From Anaeromassilibacillus stercoravium (GTDB taxonomy: Bacteria > Bacillota > Clostridia > Oscillospirales > Acutalibacteraceae): a stretch of 9,665 bases of DNA. The notes under the pieces were generated by a model, which ran no database searches, was not told the DNA's origin, and saw only the letters and a list, made by a program, of their open reading frames with translations. Shown piece after piece: positions 1-7,552 of this stretch (its first letter is position 1; each line of letters starts with the position of its first letter). Location: NCBI GenBank assembly GCA_019118845.1, contig DWYE01000064.1:1-9665 (forward strand), written 5' to 3'. A program made the translations under genes and the position numbers.

Positions 1-69
1 AAAGGGTCCCGGATTGAACTATTTATTCCAGAAGAGGGTGGAAACGATGACCGTTCTTGTAGTCGATGA
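1..69 (+). CDS. C-terminal end of a sensor histidine kinase (5' truncated by the window)
   Basis: Frame 1 is open from the first base to a TGA at 67-69 and encodes 22 residues that begin KGSRIELFIPEEGG. A Gly-Ser/Thr-x-hydrophobic-x-hydrophobic-x-Ile-Pro strand is the usual last beta-strand of the HATPase_c domain in YesM/LytS-type kinases; compare TTARIHLPVT at the end of the complete kinase at 4063-5844. The frame overlaps the start of the response-regulator gene by 23 bases (47-69), typical of translationally coupled kinase/regulator pairs. The call rests on this short tail and on the neighbour; sensor domain and ligand are outside the window. Confidence 0.7.
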   Translation, partial: KGSRIELFIPEEGGNDDRSCSR

Positions 70-1660
70 TCAAACCAATGTGGTCAGCGGGATTATTTCC
101 GGGGTCCATTGGAGCGATATCGGGGTGTCGAAGGTCCTGCCGGCCTACAATGCCTTCGAAGCAAAGCAGGTTCTCTCCACAGAGAAAATCGACATTATGC
201 TCTGCGACATTGAAATGCCGGTGGAAAGCGGCCTTGACCTATTCCGCTGGGTCCGGAAGCAAGGGCTAGATACCGAATGCATCTTCTTGACCGCCCACGC
301 CGACTTTTTTTATGCAAAAGAGGCAGTCCGCTTGGGCGGGTTCGACTATATCCTCCAGCCTGCCCGGTATGAGGACATCCAGGCTTCCGTCCTGCGGGCC
401 GTCCAAAAAGTAAAAAACCGCCGGGAGCAGCAAGAATATTATTCCTATGGCAAGATGATGTACCGCCGGCGGGACGTCCTGCTGGAGGGGTTGCTTAAAG
501 GATGGTATATTGGCGAGGATGTCCAGCTCGCTTCGATTTTGGAGGATTTCGAAAAGCTGGAATGCCCGATCCGCGCGGACACGCCCATCTATTTCGTTTT
601 GATCCAACTGCTCCGCTGGAATAGTCAGGACGGCATTTGGAACCGCGACCTGCTAAAATATGCCTTTTCGAATATCTTATCGGAACTTTTCGCCCAATAC
701 GGCCAAAAAATCCTCCTGGTGCAGTTGGACCGTGCCTCCTTGGCGTTTCTCTCTTATTCCGATGAATCCGTTTTTATGGATGAATCCGCCCTGCGCCGGC
801 AGCTTACCGCATTTACAGAGGTGTGCCAAGCCCATTTCCATTGCGAAGTAGCCTGCTATTCCGGGCCTCGCCTGTCTCCCCCTGAATTGACTGCGCGCAC
901 CAGGGAACTCTTCCGCCTGCGGAACCGGAATGTGGCCCTCGCCAGCGGGGTGTTCTTTCCAAACGAATCGCTGGAGGCCCCGCAAAAACATGTGGACCCT
1001 CCCAGCCTGAAACGTTGGGAAAGCCTTTTGGGAAGCGGTTACGCGTCCCTTGCCTGCGACGAGGCCCAAGCCTATTTGGACCACCTCGCCCAGTCCGGCG
1101 CGCTGGACGCAGAGAATCTGCAACTTTTTTATCAATCCGTGCTCCAGATGCTTTGCAATGCGGCGGAAACAGCCTCCGTCCCACCGGGGGAATTCCTGCC
1201 AGAACAAAAACTATTCCAGCGTTCCTTGAACACCTACCTGACGATTGACGATGTAAAAAACTGGATGTCGCATGCTTTCCGCGCATTCCAGGCGGACGCC
1301 CACCCCAAAAAAGACACCAAAAGCCAGATGGAGCAGATCGTCCAATATATCCAGAACCATATCGAGCGGGATGTCCGGCGCACCGAGATCGCAGAAGAAT
1401 TCTATCTGAATCCGGACTACCTCTCGCGCCTTTTTAAAAAGGAGATGGGGGTCCAGCTCAAAGATTTTATTGTGGCAGAAAAGATGAAGGTGGCGCAAAA
1501 CCTCCTGCGGACCACTGCGCTCCCGGTCAGCATGGTTGCAGCAAAAGTTGGCTATACAAATTTCTCCCATTTTTCCCAGGTCTATAAAAAGATGATCGGC
1601 CGTTCCCCCGCGGAAGACCGTGCCTCCCAAACGGAAAAGCCCAGCGATTTTTCTGTCTAA
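47..1660 (+). CDS. Two-component response regulator, receiver plus AraC-type DNA-binding domain (YesN family)
   Basis: This 537-residue cytoplasmic transcription regulator probably acts with the kinase whose end overlaps it. The ATG at 47 is preferred over an upstream TTG at 14 because the protein then opens directly with the receiver strand (MTVLVVDD) and a GAGGG ribosome site lies 8 bases upstream. The receiver spans about residues 1-120, with acidic pocket Asp7/Asp8, likely phospho-acceptor Asp54 (MLCDIEMP) and Thr82. The usual Lys of the Lys-Pro motif is replaced by Gln104 (YILQPA). A poorly conserved linker follows (about 130-425). The C-terminus (about 428-525) has two AraC-type helix-turn-helix units (IAEEFYLNPDYLSRLFKKEM and VAAKVGYTNFSHFSQVYKK). 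The length is typical for YesN-like regulators. Targets are unknown; they may lie to the left of the window. Confidence 0.92.
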   Translation: MTVLVVDDQTNVVSGIISGVHWSDIGVSKVLPAYNAFEAKQVLSTEKIDIMLCDIEMPVESGLDLFRWVRKQGLDTECIFLTAHADFFYAKEAVRLGGFDYILQPARYEDIQASVLRAVQKVKNRREQQEYYSYGKMMYRRRDVLLEGLLKGWYIGEDVQLASILEDFEKLECPIRADTPIYFVLIQLLRWNSQDGIWNRDLLKYAFSNILSELFAQYGQKILLVQLDRASLAFLSYSDESVFMDESALRRQLTAFTEVCQAHFHCEVACYSGPRLSPPELTARTRELFRLRNRNVALASGVFFPNESLEAPQKHVDPPSLKRWESLLGSGYASLACDEAQAYLDHLAQSGALDAENLQLFYQSVLQMLCNAAETASVPPGEFLPEQKLFQRSLNTYLTIDDVKNWMSHAFRAFQADAHPKKDTKSQMEQIVQYIQNHIERDVRRTEIAEEFYLNPDYLSRLFKKEMGVQLKDFIVAEKMKVAQNLLRTTALPVSMVAAKVGYTNFSHFSQVYKKMIGRSPAEDRASQTEKPSDFSV

Positions 1661-1709
1661 AATGGTCGCTACAAAACCTCCAAGCGATGTTGCCCTTTGG
1701 GAGAGGACT

Positions 1710-1742
1710 AAAAAAACAGCCCTGGGCTTTTCCCCAGGGCTG
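1710..1742 (-). terminator. Intrinsic terminator of the minus-strand sensor operon
   Basis: A perfect 10-bp stem (1717-1726 with 1733-1742) encloses a 6-base loop. On the minus strand it is followed directly by seven U (A-run at 1710-1716). It lies about 100 bases downstream of the stop codon of the MglB-family gene. On the plus strand the hairpin has no U-tract, so it should work mainly for minus-strand transcripts. Confidence 0.9.
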
Positions 1743-1838
1743 AGAGGCCCGCGGCAATGGAACTGTGCCCCTCTTGTTATCCAGTATATCAATACCGTCT
1801 AACAAATGGGGGTCAGTTTCTAAAAGCCGCGGGCCTCT
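1743..1838 (-). other. 96-nt long imperfect hairpin in the 3' UTR of the sensor operon; possible structured RNA
   Basis: A 13-bp perfect inverted repeat (1743-1755 with 1826-1838) encloses four further helices that pair in register: 1761-1765/1814-1818, 1768-1771/1808-1811, 1774-1779/1800-1805 and 1784-1787/1792-1795, capped by a 4-base loop. As minus-strand RNA two extra positions become G-U wobbles (1773/1806, 1783/1796), and 1780-1781/1798-1799 form a tandem G-A mismatch. On the plus strand those positions are plain mismatches, so the minus-strand transcript folds better. The structure begins a few bases after the stop codon of the MglB-family gene and abuts the terminator hairpin. I do not recognise a known RNA family. 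It could be a 3'UTR-derived small RNA, an mRNA-protecting structure, or a decayed repeat. Confidence 0.55.
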
Positions 1839-1844
1839 TTGCGT

Positions 1845-2906
1845 TCATTCCGATTGGGTGAGATAAGCGATCTCCTGCCCTACATTTTCTTTCGTAACAA
1901 TCCGATGGGGCGCCCGCACATATTGGCCGTTCATCCCTTCTACCACTTGCTGGGGGTCGCTGCCTTCCGTGAGCGCACAGGCAATATCCAGCATGGCCTG
2001 TGCCTGGAGCTGTGCATCGTTGACCACAGAACCGAGCATTTCCCCATTCTGGATCGCCTCCAGAGCGGCAAGCGTCCCGTCAACCCCCACTACGACCGGT
2101 CCATTTTCAAGCATATCCTGCGCTTTCAAGGCGTCAATCGCGCCGAGGGCCATGTCGTCGTTGTTGCTGAGCACCACTTCGATTTCATCACCAAATTGGT
2201 CGAGCCAGGAGGTCATCTTTGCCGTACCGAGGGAACGCTGCCAGTTGGCTGTATCGTTAGCCAGCTTTTCCATCTGTACGCCGCCGGCCGTGATCGTTTT
2301 CACCGAATATTCGGTGCGGATCAGGGAATCCTGATGTGCTTGTTCCCCTTCCAGCATCACATATTGCAGCTTTCCATCCCCGTTTTTATCGATCCCCGCG
2401 TCTTTTTTAAGCGCATTCAAGATGATCTGGCCCTGCATGATCCCGGATTCTTTCGCATCCGTCCCCACGTAATACGCCCGGTCCCACATGCGGATATCCT
2501 CTTCCACCGGCTCCCGGTTGAAAAATACCACCGGGATATCCGCCCGTTTCGCCTTATCGATGATGACCGCCGCAACGGTGCGGTCCACCATATTCACACA
2601 GATGACATCGTACGAACGGGAGATGAAATTATCCACCTGGTCGTTTTGGTTGGATTGGCTGTTTTTTCCGTCCGCAATATTCAGGATGATCTTTTTGCCT
2701 GTCTCGCTCTCCATTTGTTTCGAAACCCTCTCCAGGTCATCGCATAGGGCTGTGATAAACGTATCGTCGCTGCGGTAGGTTGCCACGCCGATCCGGACGG
2801 TTTCGATCTGTTGTTCTGGGTTGTTGGTTTCGCAGGAAGCGGAGAGCGCAAGGCATGCCACCCCCAATAGCGCACACAGTGCCCTTTTTACAAGTCGCTG
2901 TATCAC
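1845..2906 (-). CDS. Glucose/galactose-binding lipoprotein, MglB family (periplasmic-binding-protein type)
   Basis: This 353-residue secreted sugar-binding protein has a signal peptide with hydrophobic core at about 9-22 and a probable lipid-anchor Cys25 (the LSASC box is slightly atypical, with Ser at -3). Start is GTG at 2906, with an AAAGGGG ribosome site 7 bases upstream. By memory-based alignment to E. coli MglB, all main sugar contacts are kept: Tyr44, Asp48, Phe50, Asn130, His191, Asp193, Arg197, Trp222, Asn249, Asp276 and Asn296. The calcium loop is also kept (Asp173, Asn175, Asp177, Gln181, plus Glu243). It is the last gene of the regulator-kinase-binding protein operon, 24 bases after the preceding stop codon, with no permease or ATPase following. 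Transport to the nearby MglA/MglC is possible, but the position suggests a sensing role. A dedicated mglB probably lies beyond the right edge, so I do not assign that symbol. Confidence 0.9.
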   Translation of the reverse strand: MIQRLVKRALCALLGVACLALSASCETNNPEQQIETVRIGVATYRSDDTFITALCDDLERVSKQMESETGKKIILNIADGKNSQSNQNDQVDNFISRSYDVICVNMVDRTVAAVIIDKAKRADIPVVFFNREPVEEDIRMWDRAYYVGTDAKESGIMQGQIILNALKKDAGIDKNGDGKLQYVMLEGEQAHQDSLIRTEYSVKTITAGGVQMEKLANDTANWQRSLGTAKMTSWLDQFGDEIEVVLSNNDDMALGAIDALKAQDMLENGPVVVGVDGTLAALEAIQNGEMLGSVVNDAQLQAQAMLDIACALTEGSDPQQVVEGMNGQYVRAPHRIVTKENVGQEIAYLTQSE

Positions 2907-2930
2907 GGTATCGCCCCTTTCTTCGGCCGC

Positions 2931-3902
2931 TTAACGGACAAATGGGAAGAGCAGCCTTTGATTTTCTGGAGAATACATATCCGCAGAATTAACAATGGCA
3001 AAATTGATGGTGGCGCTCTCAGCCTCGTTCCCCTGGATCTGGTCGACCGCCGCCTTCACGCCCAAATAGCCGATATTGAACTCATTTTGCACACCGATGG
3101 ATGTGATGACTTTCTCCTCCAAGTAGGAGACAACCTGGTTTGTCCTCCCTACCCCATAGATATCCACCGTGGTCACGCCGGGTGGGCTGAGCTCTTTTTC
3201 GGCCCGGGCCACAGCTTCCAGCGTAGCGCCATCTAACGCCACCGCCTTGTTGACGTCCTGCCGTTGCAAAAGCGTTTTTGCCGTCTCATAGGCCTGCGTT
3301 GGATCGTCCGGGATCTCCCAAAAGCTCAATTCCATCCCATATTGTTGCAACACTTCCAACACGCCCTGGTAGCGCTCCTTCACACTGGAGCAGGAAAGGC
3401 TGTTTTGTAAAATCGCGACTTTGGTGCCTTTGCCCCCGCTGGCAAGGATTTCCTCCCCCAGCGCCTGCCCAAGGCTGACATTGTCGCAGCCAATATAGGG
3501 GAGTGTCTCCATCCCCGCCACCGTGGATTCGATCGCGACGACCGGCACATGTTTTTGGGCCTCCTCAATAGGGGCGCGCAGGTCTTCCGAATTGGCCGGC
3601 GCAATCAGCACCGCATCCGCGCCATTCTGCACTTCCCGGTTCAGGAGGGAGATCTGCTCGGACGCATCATTCTCACTGGAAAGATAGATCGGCGTAATCT
3701 CTACATTCAGGTCGTTTGCCGCCTGTTCAATCCCCTGTTCAATGGTGCTCCAGCTTTCTGTCTTTTTTCCGCGGGCAATAAAGGAAATCTGAATCGTCTC
3801 GTCCTGTTTGGGGCTCCAAACACTATCGCCGGACAACCGCACCAGGGAGACGCCCAACAATAAAAAAACAATTGCGACCACCAATATTTTTTTCTTACTC
3901 AT
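2931..3902 (-). CDS. Membrane-anchored sugar-binding protein (Peripla_BP_4 type), probable co-sensor of the kinase
   Basis: A 323-residue protein with a short basic N-terminus, one transmembrane segment at about residues 5-23, and an extracellular type I periplasmic-binding-protein fold (about 36-320). Fold marks are the ISFIARGKKTESW opening, VQNGADAVLIAPANSEDL, VPVVAIES and IGCDNVSLGQALGEEI. There is no lipobox Cys and no clear signal-peptidase site, so the helix probably stays as an anchor. The ATG at 3902 follows a GGAGG site by 6 bases; the frame is open further upstream but without a comparable start. Its location directly after a YesM-type kinase matches the arrangement in which a binding protein presents bound sugar to the kinase (XylFII-LytS in Clostridium). 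That partnership is inference; the sugar cannot be read from the sequence. Confidence 0.88.
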   Translation of the reverse strand: MSKKKILVVAIVFLLLGVSLVRLSGDSVWSPKQDETIQISFIARGKKTESWSTIEQGIEQAANDLNVEITPIYLSSENDASEQISLLNREVQNGADAVLIAPANSEDLRAPIEEAQKHVPVVAIESTVAGMETLPYIGCDNVSLGQALGEEILASGGKGTKVAILQNSLSCSSVKERYQGVLEVLQQYGMELSFWEIPDDPTQAYETAKTLLQRQDVNKAVALDGATLEAVARAEKELSPPGVTTVDIYGVGRTNQVVSYLEEKVITSIGVQNEFNIGYLGVKAAVDQIQGNEAESATINFAIVNSADMYSPENQRLLFPFVR

Positions 3903-3981
3903 GAAAAACCTCCAGCACGGCCCACGCCGGGATGTTTTTTCCACAATCCTTCCGGCAAGTGTTGAAAACCCTTCCCCTGGC

Positions 3982-4059
3982 GGGACGGCGCGTCCCCCGG
4001 ACCTTTGGGCTTTGCCTGCGCACCGGGCCGTTCTTCTGCAGTCCATCCAAAGGGACCGC
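3982..4059 (-). other. Two hairpins in the kinase/binding-protein spacer
   Basis: The 160-base gap between the kinase stop (4063) and the binding-protein start (3902) has no gene. It contains two stem-loops: 3982-3987/3991-3996 (6 bp, GC-rich, 3-base loop) and 4038-4044/4053-4059 (7 bp with one G-U as minus-strand RNA, 8-base loop). Neither has a U-tract, so they are not classical terminators. They may influence mRNA processing or relative expression. Confidence 0.4.
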
Positions 4060-4062
4060 TTT

Positions 4063-5844
4063 TTAGGTGACCGGCAAATGGATGCGGGCTGTCGTCCCTT
4101 CGTCCGGCTCACTGTAAAGAGAGAGGCCGTAGTCGGCGCCGAAATAGAGCTGGATGCGCTCTTGCACATTTTTAAGCCCGATCCCAGACCCCTTCCCGCG
4201 CACCTTCCCTGTATCCTCAGTCAGCAAGGCGTCGGCCTGTTCTTGCGGCATGCCGAGCCCATTGTCCACCACGTCAATATACAAGTCTTTGCCCTTTCGG
4301 TATGCGCGGATGTGGATTTCGCCATCCCCATCCATAAACTCCATCCCATGGTAGATGGCGTTCTCCACCAACGGCTGTACAATCAATTTGATGGTCTGGC
4401 AGCTGAGTGTCTCCGGCTCTGCGGTGATGTCGTAGGAAAACTTATTTTTATAGCGGATCTTTTGGATCGTCAGGTAATTGCGCACATGTTCCAGTTCGTC
4501 CGCCACGGTGATAATATTTTTCCCCTTGGACAGGCTGATCCGGAACAGCTTCGCCAAAGCGGTAACCATCTGGATTGCGCCCTCATACCTTTCGTTTTCC
4601 ACCATCCAGACAATGGAATCCAAGGTATTGTAGAGGAAATGCGGGTTGATCTGCGATTGCAGGGCGTCCATTTCACTCTTGCGCTTGCTCTCTTGCTCTG
4701 CCACCACATCGTCCATCAGCTTCCGCATCTGCTCCGCCATGGACCGGATCGCCTTGCCCAAGTGCTGGATCTCGTACGACCCTTTGATGCTAATATGGGC
4801 ACCCAAATTCCCCTTTTCCAACTCTTTGACGGAACTCTCCAAGGATTTGATGGGATTTGCAATCCTTTGGGAAAGGAACATATTCACCGAAATCAAAAGA
4901 AAGATGGCAAAACAGACAAAGAACATCGAAAACATCTGGAATTGGCTATAGTCGTTCGTAATGTCCGACATGGGCACCACGCCGACAATGCGCCAGCCCG
5001 TATACCCGACCGTTTTAACGGTCACCAGGCGCTTCTGGCCTTCAAACGTCTCTGTGTGGGTGCCGTCTTCATATTCCGCAGCCTGCCGATTATTTTCATG
5101 GAGCAAGTCGGAGTAAATCAACTGCTGGCGCGGGTGATAAATAATCTCGCCGTTGGAATCGATGAGATACAAATATCCCGATTCCCCCAGGTCAACATTT
5201 TTGCAGATCTGTTCAATGCCGCTGAAATTCATATCCACCAGCAGCACGCCGTGCACGATGGAGCCGCTGCGCGTAAGTTCAATGGAACGGCTGAGGGACA
5301 CCACCCAGTTGTAGCGGTTGTCGGAATTTATAAACAAATTCTGCACATGCGGGGTGGAAAAATGCAAATTTTCGATCCGTTCGTTTGCGTCCACAAACCA
5401 GCTTTGGCTCTTTGGGTCCACCGTCGCCTTCAGCTGGGAGAGCGGCTCCGCTGCAACCACTTCGCCGTTGTCCGTAAAGACCGCCACGCTTACCAAAAGA
5501 TCCCGGTTCGTCTCATAGAGCAGCCCCATATCTTTGGTGAGGCTTTCCATATCTGTATCGATATCGACATTTTTGATCACGCGGTAATACATCGAATCCG
5601 AAACGCGCATCATATTGTGCAGGTAATTATCCAAGTTCAAATTGACCTGGTTCAACATGCGGCGGTTGTCATCCGAAATCATTTGCTCGTTGGAGTTGAC
5701 AAAGCGTGCAGACAGGATCACCGCCACCAGGATCATTCCGGTCACCGCCACCAAGGTAAAGGTGATCGAAATGGTAAACTGGAGGCTGCGTTTTTTAAAG
5801 GCATGTTTGATTTTTTGCGTGAGATATCTCAGGCGTCTCAGCAT
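4063..5844 (-). CDS. Sensor histidine kinase, YesM/LytS type (extracellular Cache-like domain, HAMP, His_kinase, HATPase_c)
   Basis: A 593-residue membrane kinase. The ATG at 5844 is chosen because a GGAGG site lies 6-7 bases upstream and the first transmembrane segment (about 22-46) then sits at its usual distance from the N-terminus. Residues about 47-303 form the extracellular region; GYLYLIDSNGEIIYHP and a WRIVGVVP strand fit a double-Cache sensor. The second membrane segment is about 304-326, followed by a HAMP linker (IANPIKSLESSVKELEKGN). The phospho-acceptor His402 sits in SQINPHFLYNTLDSIVW (His_kinase, PF06580). The ATP-binding region has the N box (VENAIYHG, Asn495), G1 (DNGLGM, Asp527) and G2 (GSGIGLKNV). 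All catalytic motifs are intact. It lies 55 bases after its partner regulator, and two sugar-binding-protein genes follow, pointing to sugar sensing. Confidence 0.93.
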   Translation of the reverse strand: MLRRLRYLTQKIKHAFKKRSLQFTISITFTLVAVTGMILVAVILSARFVNSNEQMISDDNRRMLNQVNLNLDNYLHNMMRVSDSMYYRVIKNVDIDTDMESLTKDMGLLYETNRDLLVSVAVFTDNGEVVAAEPLSQLKATVDPKSQSWFVDANERIENLHFSTPHVQNLFINSDNRYNWVVSLSRSIELTRSGSIVHGVLLVDMNFSGIEQICKNVDLGESGYLYLIDSNGEIIYHPRQQLIYSDLLHENNRQAAEYEDGTHTETFEGQKRLVTVKTVGYTGWRIVGVVPMSDITNDYSQFQMFSMFFVCFAIFLLISVNMFLSQRIANPIKSLESSVKELEKGNLGAHISIKGSYEIQHLGKAIRSMAEQMRKLMDDVVAEQESKRKSEMDALQSQINPHFLYNTLDSIVWMVENERYEGAIQMVTALAKLFRISLSKGKNIITVADELEHVRNYLTIQKIRYKNKFSYDITAEPETLSCQTIKLIVQPLVENAIYHGMEFMDGDGEIHIRAYRKGKDLYIDVVDNGLGMPQEQADALLTEDTGKVRGKGSGIGLKNVQERIQLYFGADYGLSLYSEPDEGTTARIHLPVT

Positions 5845-5899
5845 TACAATCCTCCAAAGGGTATGCAACTGCGCAGTCCATCCCTTCCAAATGCGCCGC

Positions 5900-7552
5900 C
5901 TATTCCGGACGGCCCTTGTCCACATCCTCTCTCACCGGTGGAGCAGACTGGCGGTATTTGGACGGGGAGACCCCGAAGCGCTTTTTAAAAACATAGCTGA
6001 AGTAATTCGGCTCCGTATAGCCCACTTTCCCAGCAATTACATACGTCTTATCATCCGTCGTGTTTAGCAAATTCAGCGCATTCTGGAGACGGACCTCTGT
6101 CAAGTAGGAGACAAAGCTCATTTCCGTTTCCCGTTTAAATACGGTGGAGAAATACGCGGGGCTCACATGTAGAACGGCACAGAGCTTTTCCACGGAAATC
6201 TCCGGATCCATATAATGTTCTTCAATATACTGTTTGGCATTGCGCGCCAAAAGCTTTGTGGAATCCAACCGTTCCCGTTTTACCTGCGCGCTGATCCGGA
6301 TACAGCTTTCGGTCAGCCATTGGCGGATCTTAGAGGGCGAGTGGGAAAAGATCGTTGTAAAATAATTAAATTCCTCGCCAAAAATCTCATCCGTGTTGAG
6401 TTCATAGGTGCGCACAACGCGCAGCAGGGACGTCACCAGCTCCACCAGATATACCTGGACCTGCGCCACAGGGATCAACTGCGACTCGAAGCGGGAGAAC
6501 ATCTCATTGATCACCTTGGTAATCTCCTCTTCCCCGCCCAGCTTAATCGCATTGACGAGCGTGCGCTCCTCCTGCTCGCCAAACTGCAACTGCACGGACG
6601 TATCCGGCTCCACATCCTTGATATAGATGGCGCGCCCTTCTCCCATAATGGCACTGTAATCCAGGGCGCTTTGCGCCTCCTGGTATGAGCGGCTGATCTC
6701 ATTGAGGTTGGTGCACAGCCCACCGATGCCGGCGGAGATATCCCCGCCCCAGATGCGCCCCGCACTTTTGCACACTTCGTTCAAGCCCGTGATCAGGGAG
6801 GCGACGCTGCTTTCCGCCTGGAAGTCCGCCAGGATGACCACATTATCCATATAGAGGAAACTGGTAAAATGGCAAAAGCGCCCCAGCATTTCCTCCACGG
6901 TCTTTGCCACGGAAAGCGAGACCAGATCCTGCGCGCTGCGCAGCGGGCCTGCATTGGCCAGCGCCTGGGAGGCGTCGCCCTCCGCATGGACCAGCGCAAC
7001 CGTCCAATATTTTGCATCCAATTTCAATTGGAACATCTCCGCCTGTGCCTGTACCCGCTGCCGGGGTACACGCCCTTCCAGCAGGCCGACCAGGAATTGC
7101 TCCCGCAAAACGGGCAGGCTTTCCTCATAATTGCGCCGCAATTTTTCAATATCACGTTGATCCGCGAGCTCTTGGTCCAGCTGGCTTTTCAACTTTTTGA
7201 GCGTCTGCGTAAGCTCCTGCGCATTGACCGGTTTGAGCAGATACTCTGTAACATTCAATTTGATGGCCTTCTGTGCATATTCGAAATCATCAAACCCAGA
7301 AAAAATAATCATTTTTACAGAAGGCATCTTTTCTGCAATATGCTCGCACAGCTGCAAGCCATCCATAAACGACATCTTGATATCGGTCATAATCACATCC
7401 GGGTGCAGATGCTCGGCCAATTCCAACGCTTCCACACCATTTTCCGCACTGCCGACTACTTCATATCCCAAAGCATTCCAATCGATCTTGCGGATGATTC
7501 CTTCACGAATCTCCTCCTCATCATCCACCACAATTACACGATATTGTCCCAT
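5900..7552 (-). CDS. Two-component response regulator, receiver plus AraC-type DNA-binding domain (YesN family)
   Basis: A 550-residue regulator and the first gene of the four-gene sensor operon, almost certainly the partner of the kinase at 4063-5844. The ATG at 7552 has a strong AAAGGAG site 6 bases upstream. The receiver (about 1-125) is canonical: acidic pair Asp10/Asp11, phospho-acceptor Asp57 (IMTDIKM), Ser85 and Lys107 (YLLKPVN). A linker of about 300 residues includes a probable coiled segment right after the receiver (LKKLKSQLDQELADQRDIEK). The AraC-type domain (about 437-540) has two helix-turn-helix units (VEKLCAVLHVSPAYFSTVFK and IAGKVGYTEPNYFSYVFKK). The protein ends at TAG 5900-5902. 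By position, likely targets are its own promoter and/or the adjacent mgl transporter genes; this is inferred. Confidence 0.93.
   Translation of the reverse strand: MGQYRVIVVDDEEEIREGIIRKIDWNALGYEVVGSAENGVEALELAEHLHPDVIMTDIKMSFMDGLQLCEHIAEKMPSVKMIIFSGFDDFEYAQKAIKLNVTEYLLKPVNAQELTQTLKKLKSQLDQELADQRDIEKLRRNYEESLPVLREQFLVGLLEGRVPRQRVQAQAEMFQLKLDAKYWTVALVHAEGDASQALANAGPLRSAQDLVSLSVAKTVEEMLGRFCHFTSFLYMDNVVILADFQAESSVASLITGLNEVCKSAGRIWGGDISAGIGGLCTNLNEISRSYQEAQSALDYSAIMGEGRAIYIKDVEPDTSVQLQFGEQEERTLVNAIKLGGEEEITKVINEMFSRFESQLIPVAQVQVYLVELVTSLLRVVRTYELNTDEIFGEEFNYFTTIFSHSPSKIRQWLTESCIRISAQVKRERLDSTKLLARNAKQYIEEHYMDPEISVEKLCAVLHVSPAYFSTVFKRETEMSFVSYLTEVRLQNALNLLNTTDDKTYVIAGKVGYTEPNYFSYVFKKRFGVSPSKYRQSAPPVREDVDKGRPE

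Noticed and set aside
14..46. Upstream TTG start for the left-hand response regulator
   Set aside because: The ATG at 47 has the better-placed ribosome site and starts exactly at the first receiver strand.
1527..1805. Minus-strand small reading frame across the 3' UTR and terminator
   Set aside because: It runs through the terminator hairpin and U-tract and into the antisense of the response-regulator gene; no ribosome site seen.
1743..1838. Integron attC site
   Set aside because: GTTAGAC on the minus strand fits the core GTTRRRY, but it lies in the middle of the stem, the facing arm does not supply a partner core, and no integrase or cassette is present.
1743..1838. Miniature inverted-repeat transposable element
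   Set aside because: The 13-bp terminal repeats would fit, but no target-site duplication flanks them and the internal pairing favours one RNA strand; not excluded without a copy-number search.
1839..2747. 302-codon plus-strand reading frame antisense to the MglB-family gene
   Set aside because: No ribosome site or domain; the opposite strand encodes a protein with conserved MglB residues throughout.
3808..5988. 726-codon plus-strand reading frame antisense to the kinase
   Set aside because: It is rich in His and Gln with no recognisable domain and lies opposite a kinase with all catalytic motifs intact; it is a codon-bias shadow.
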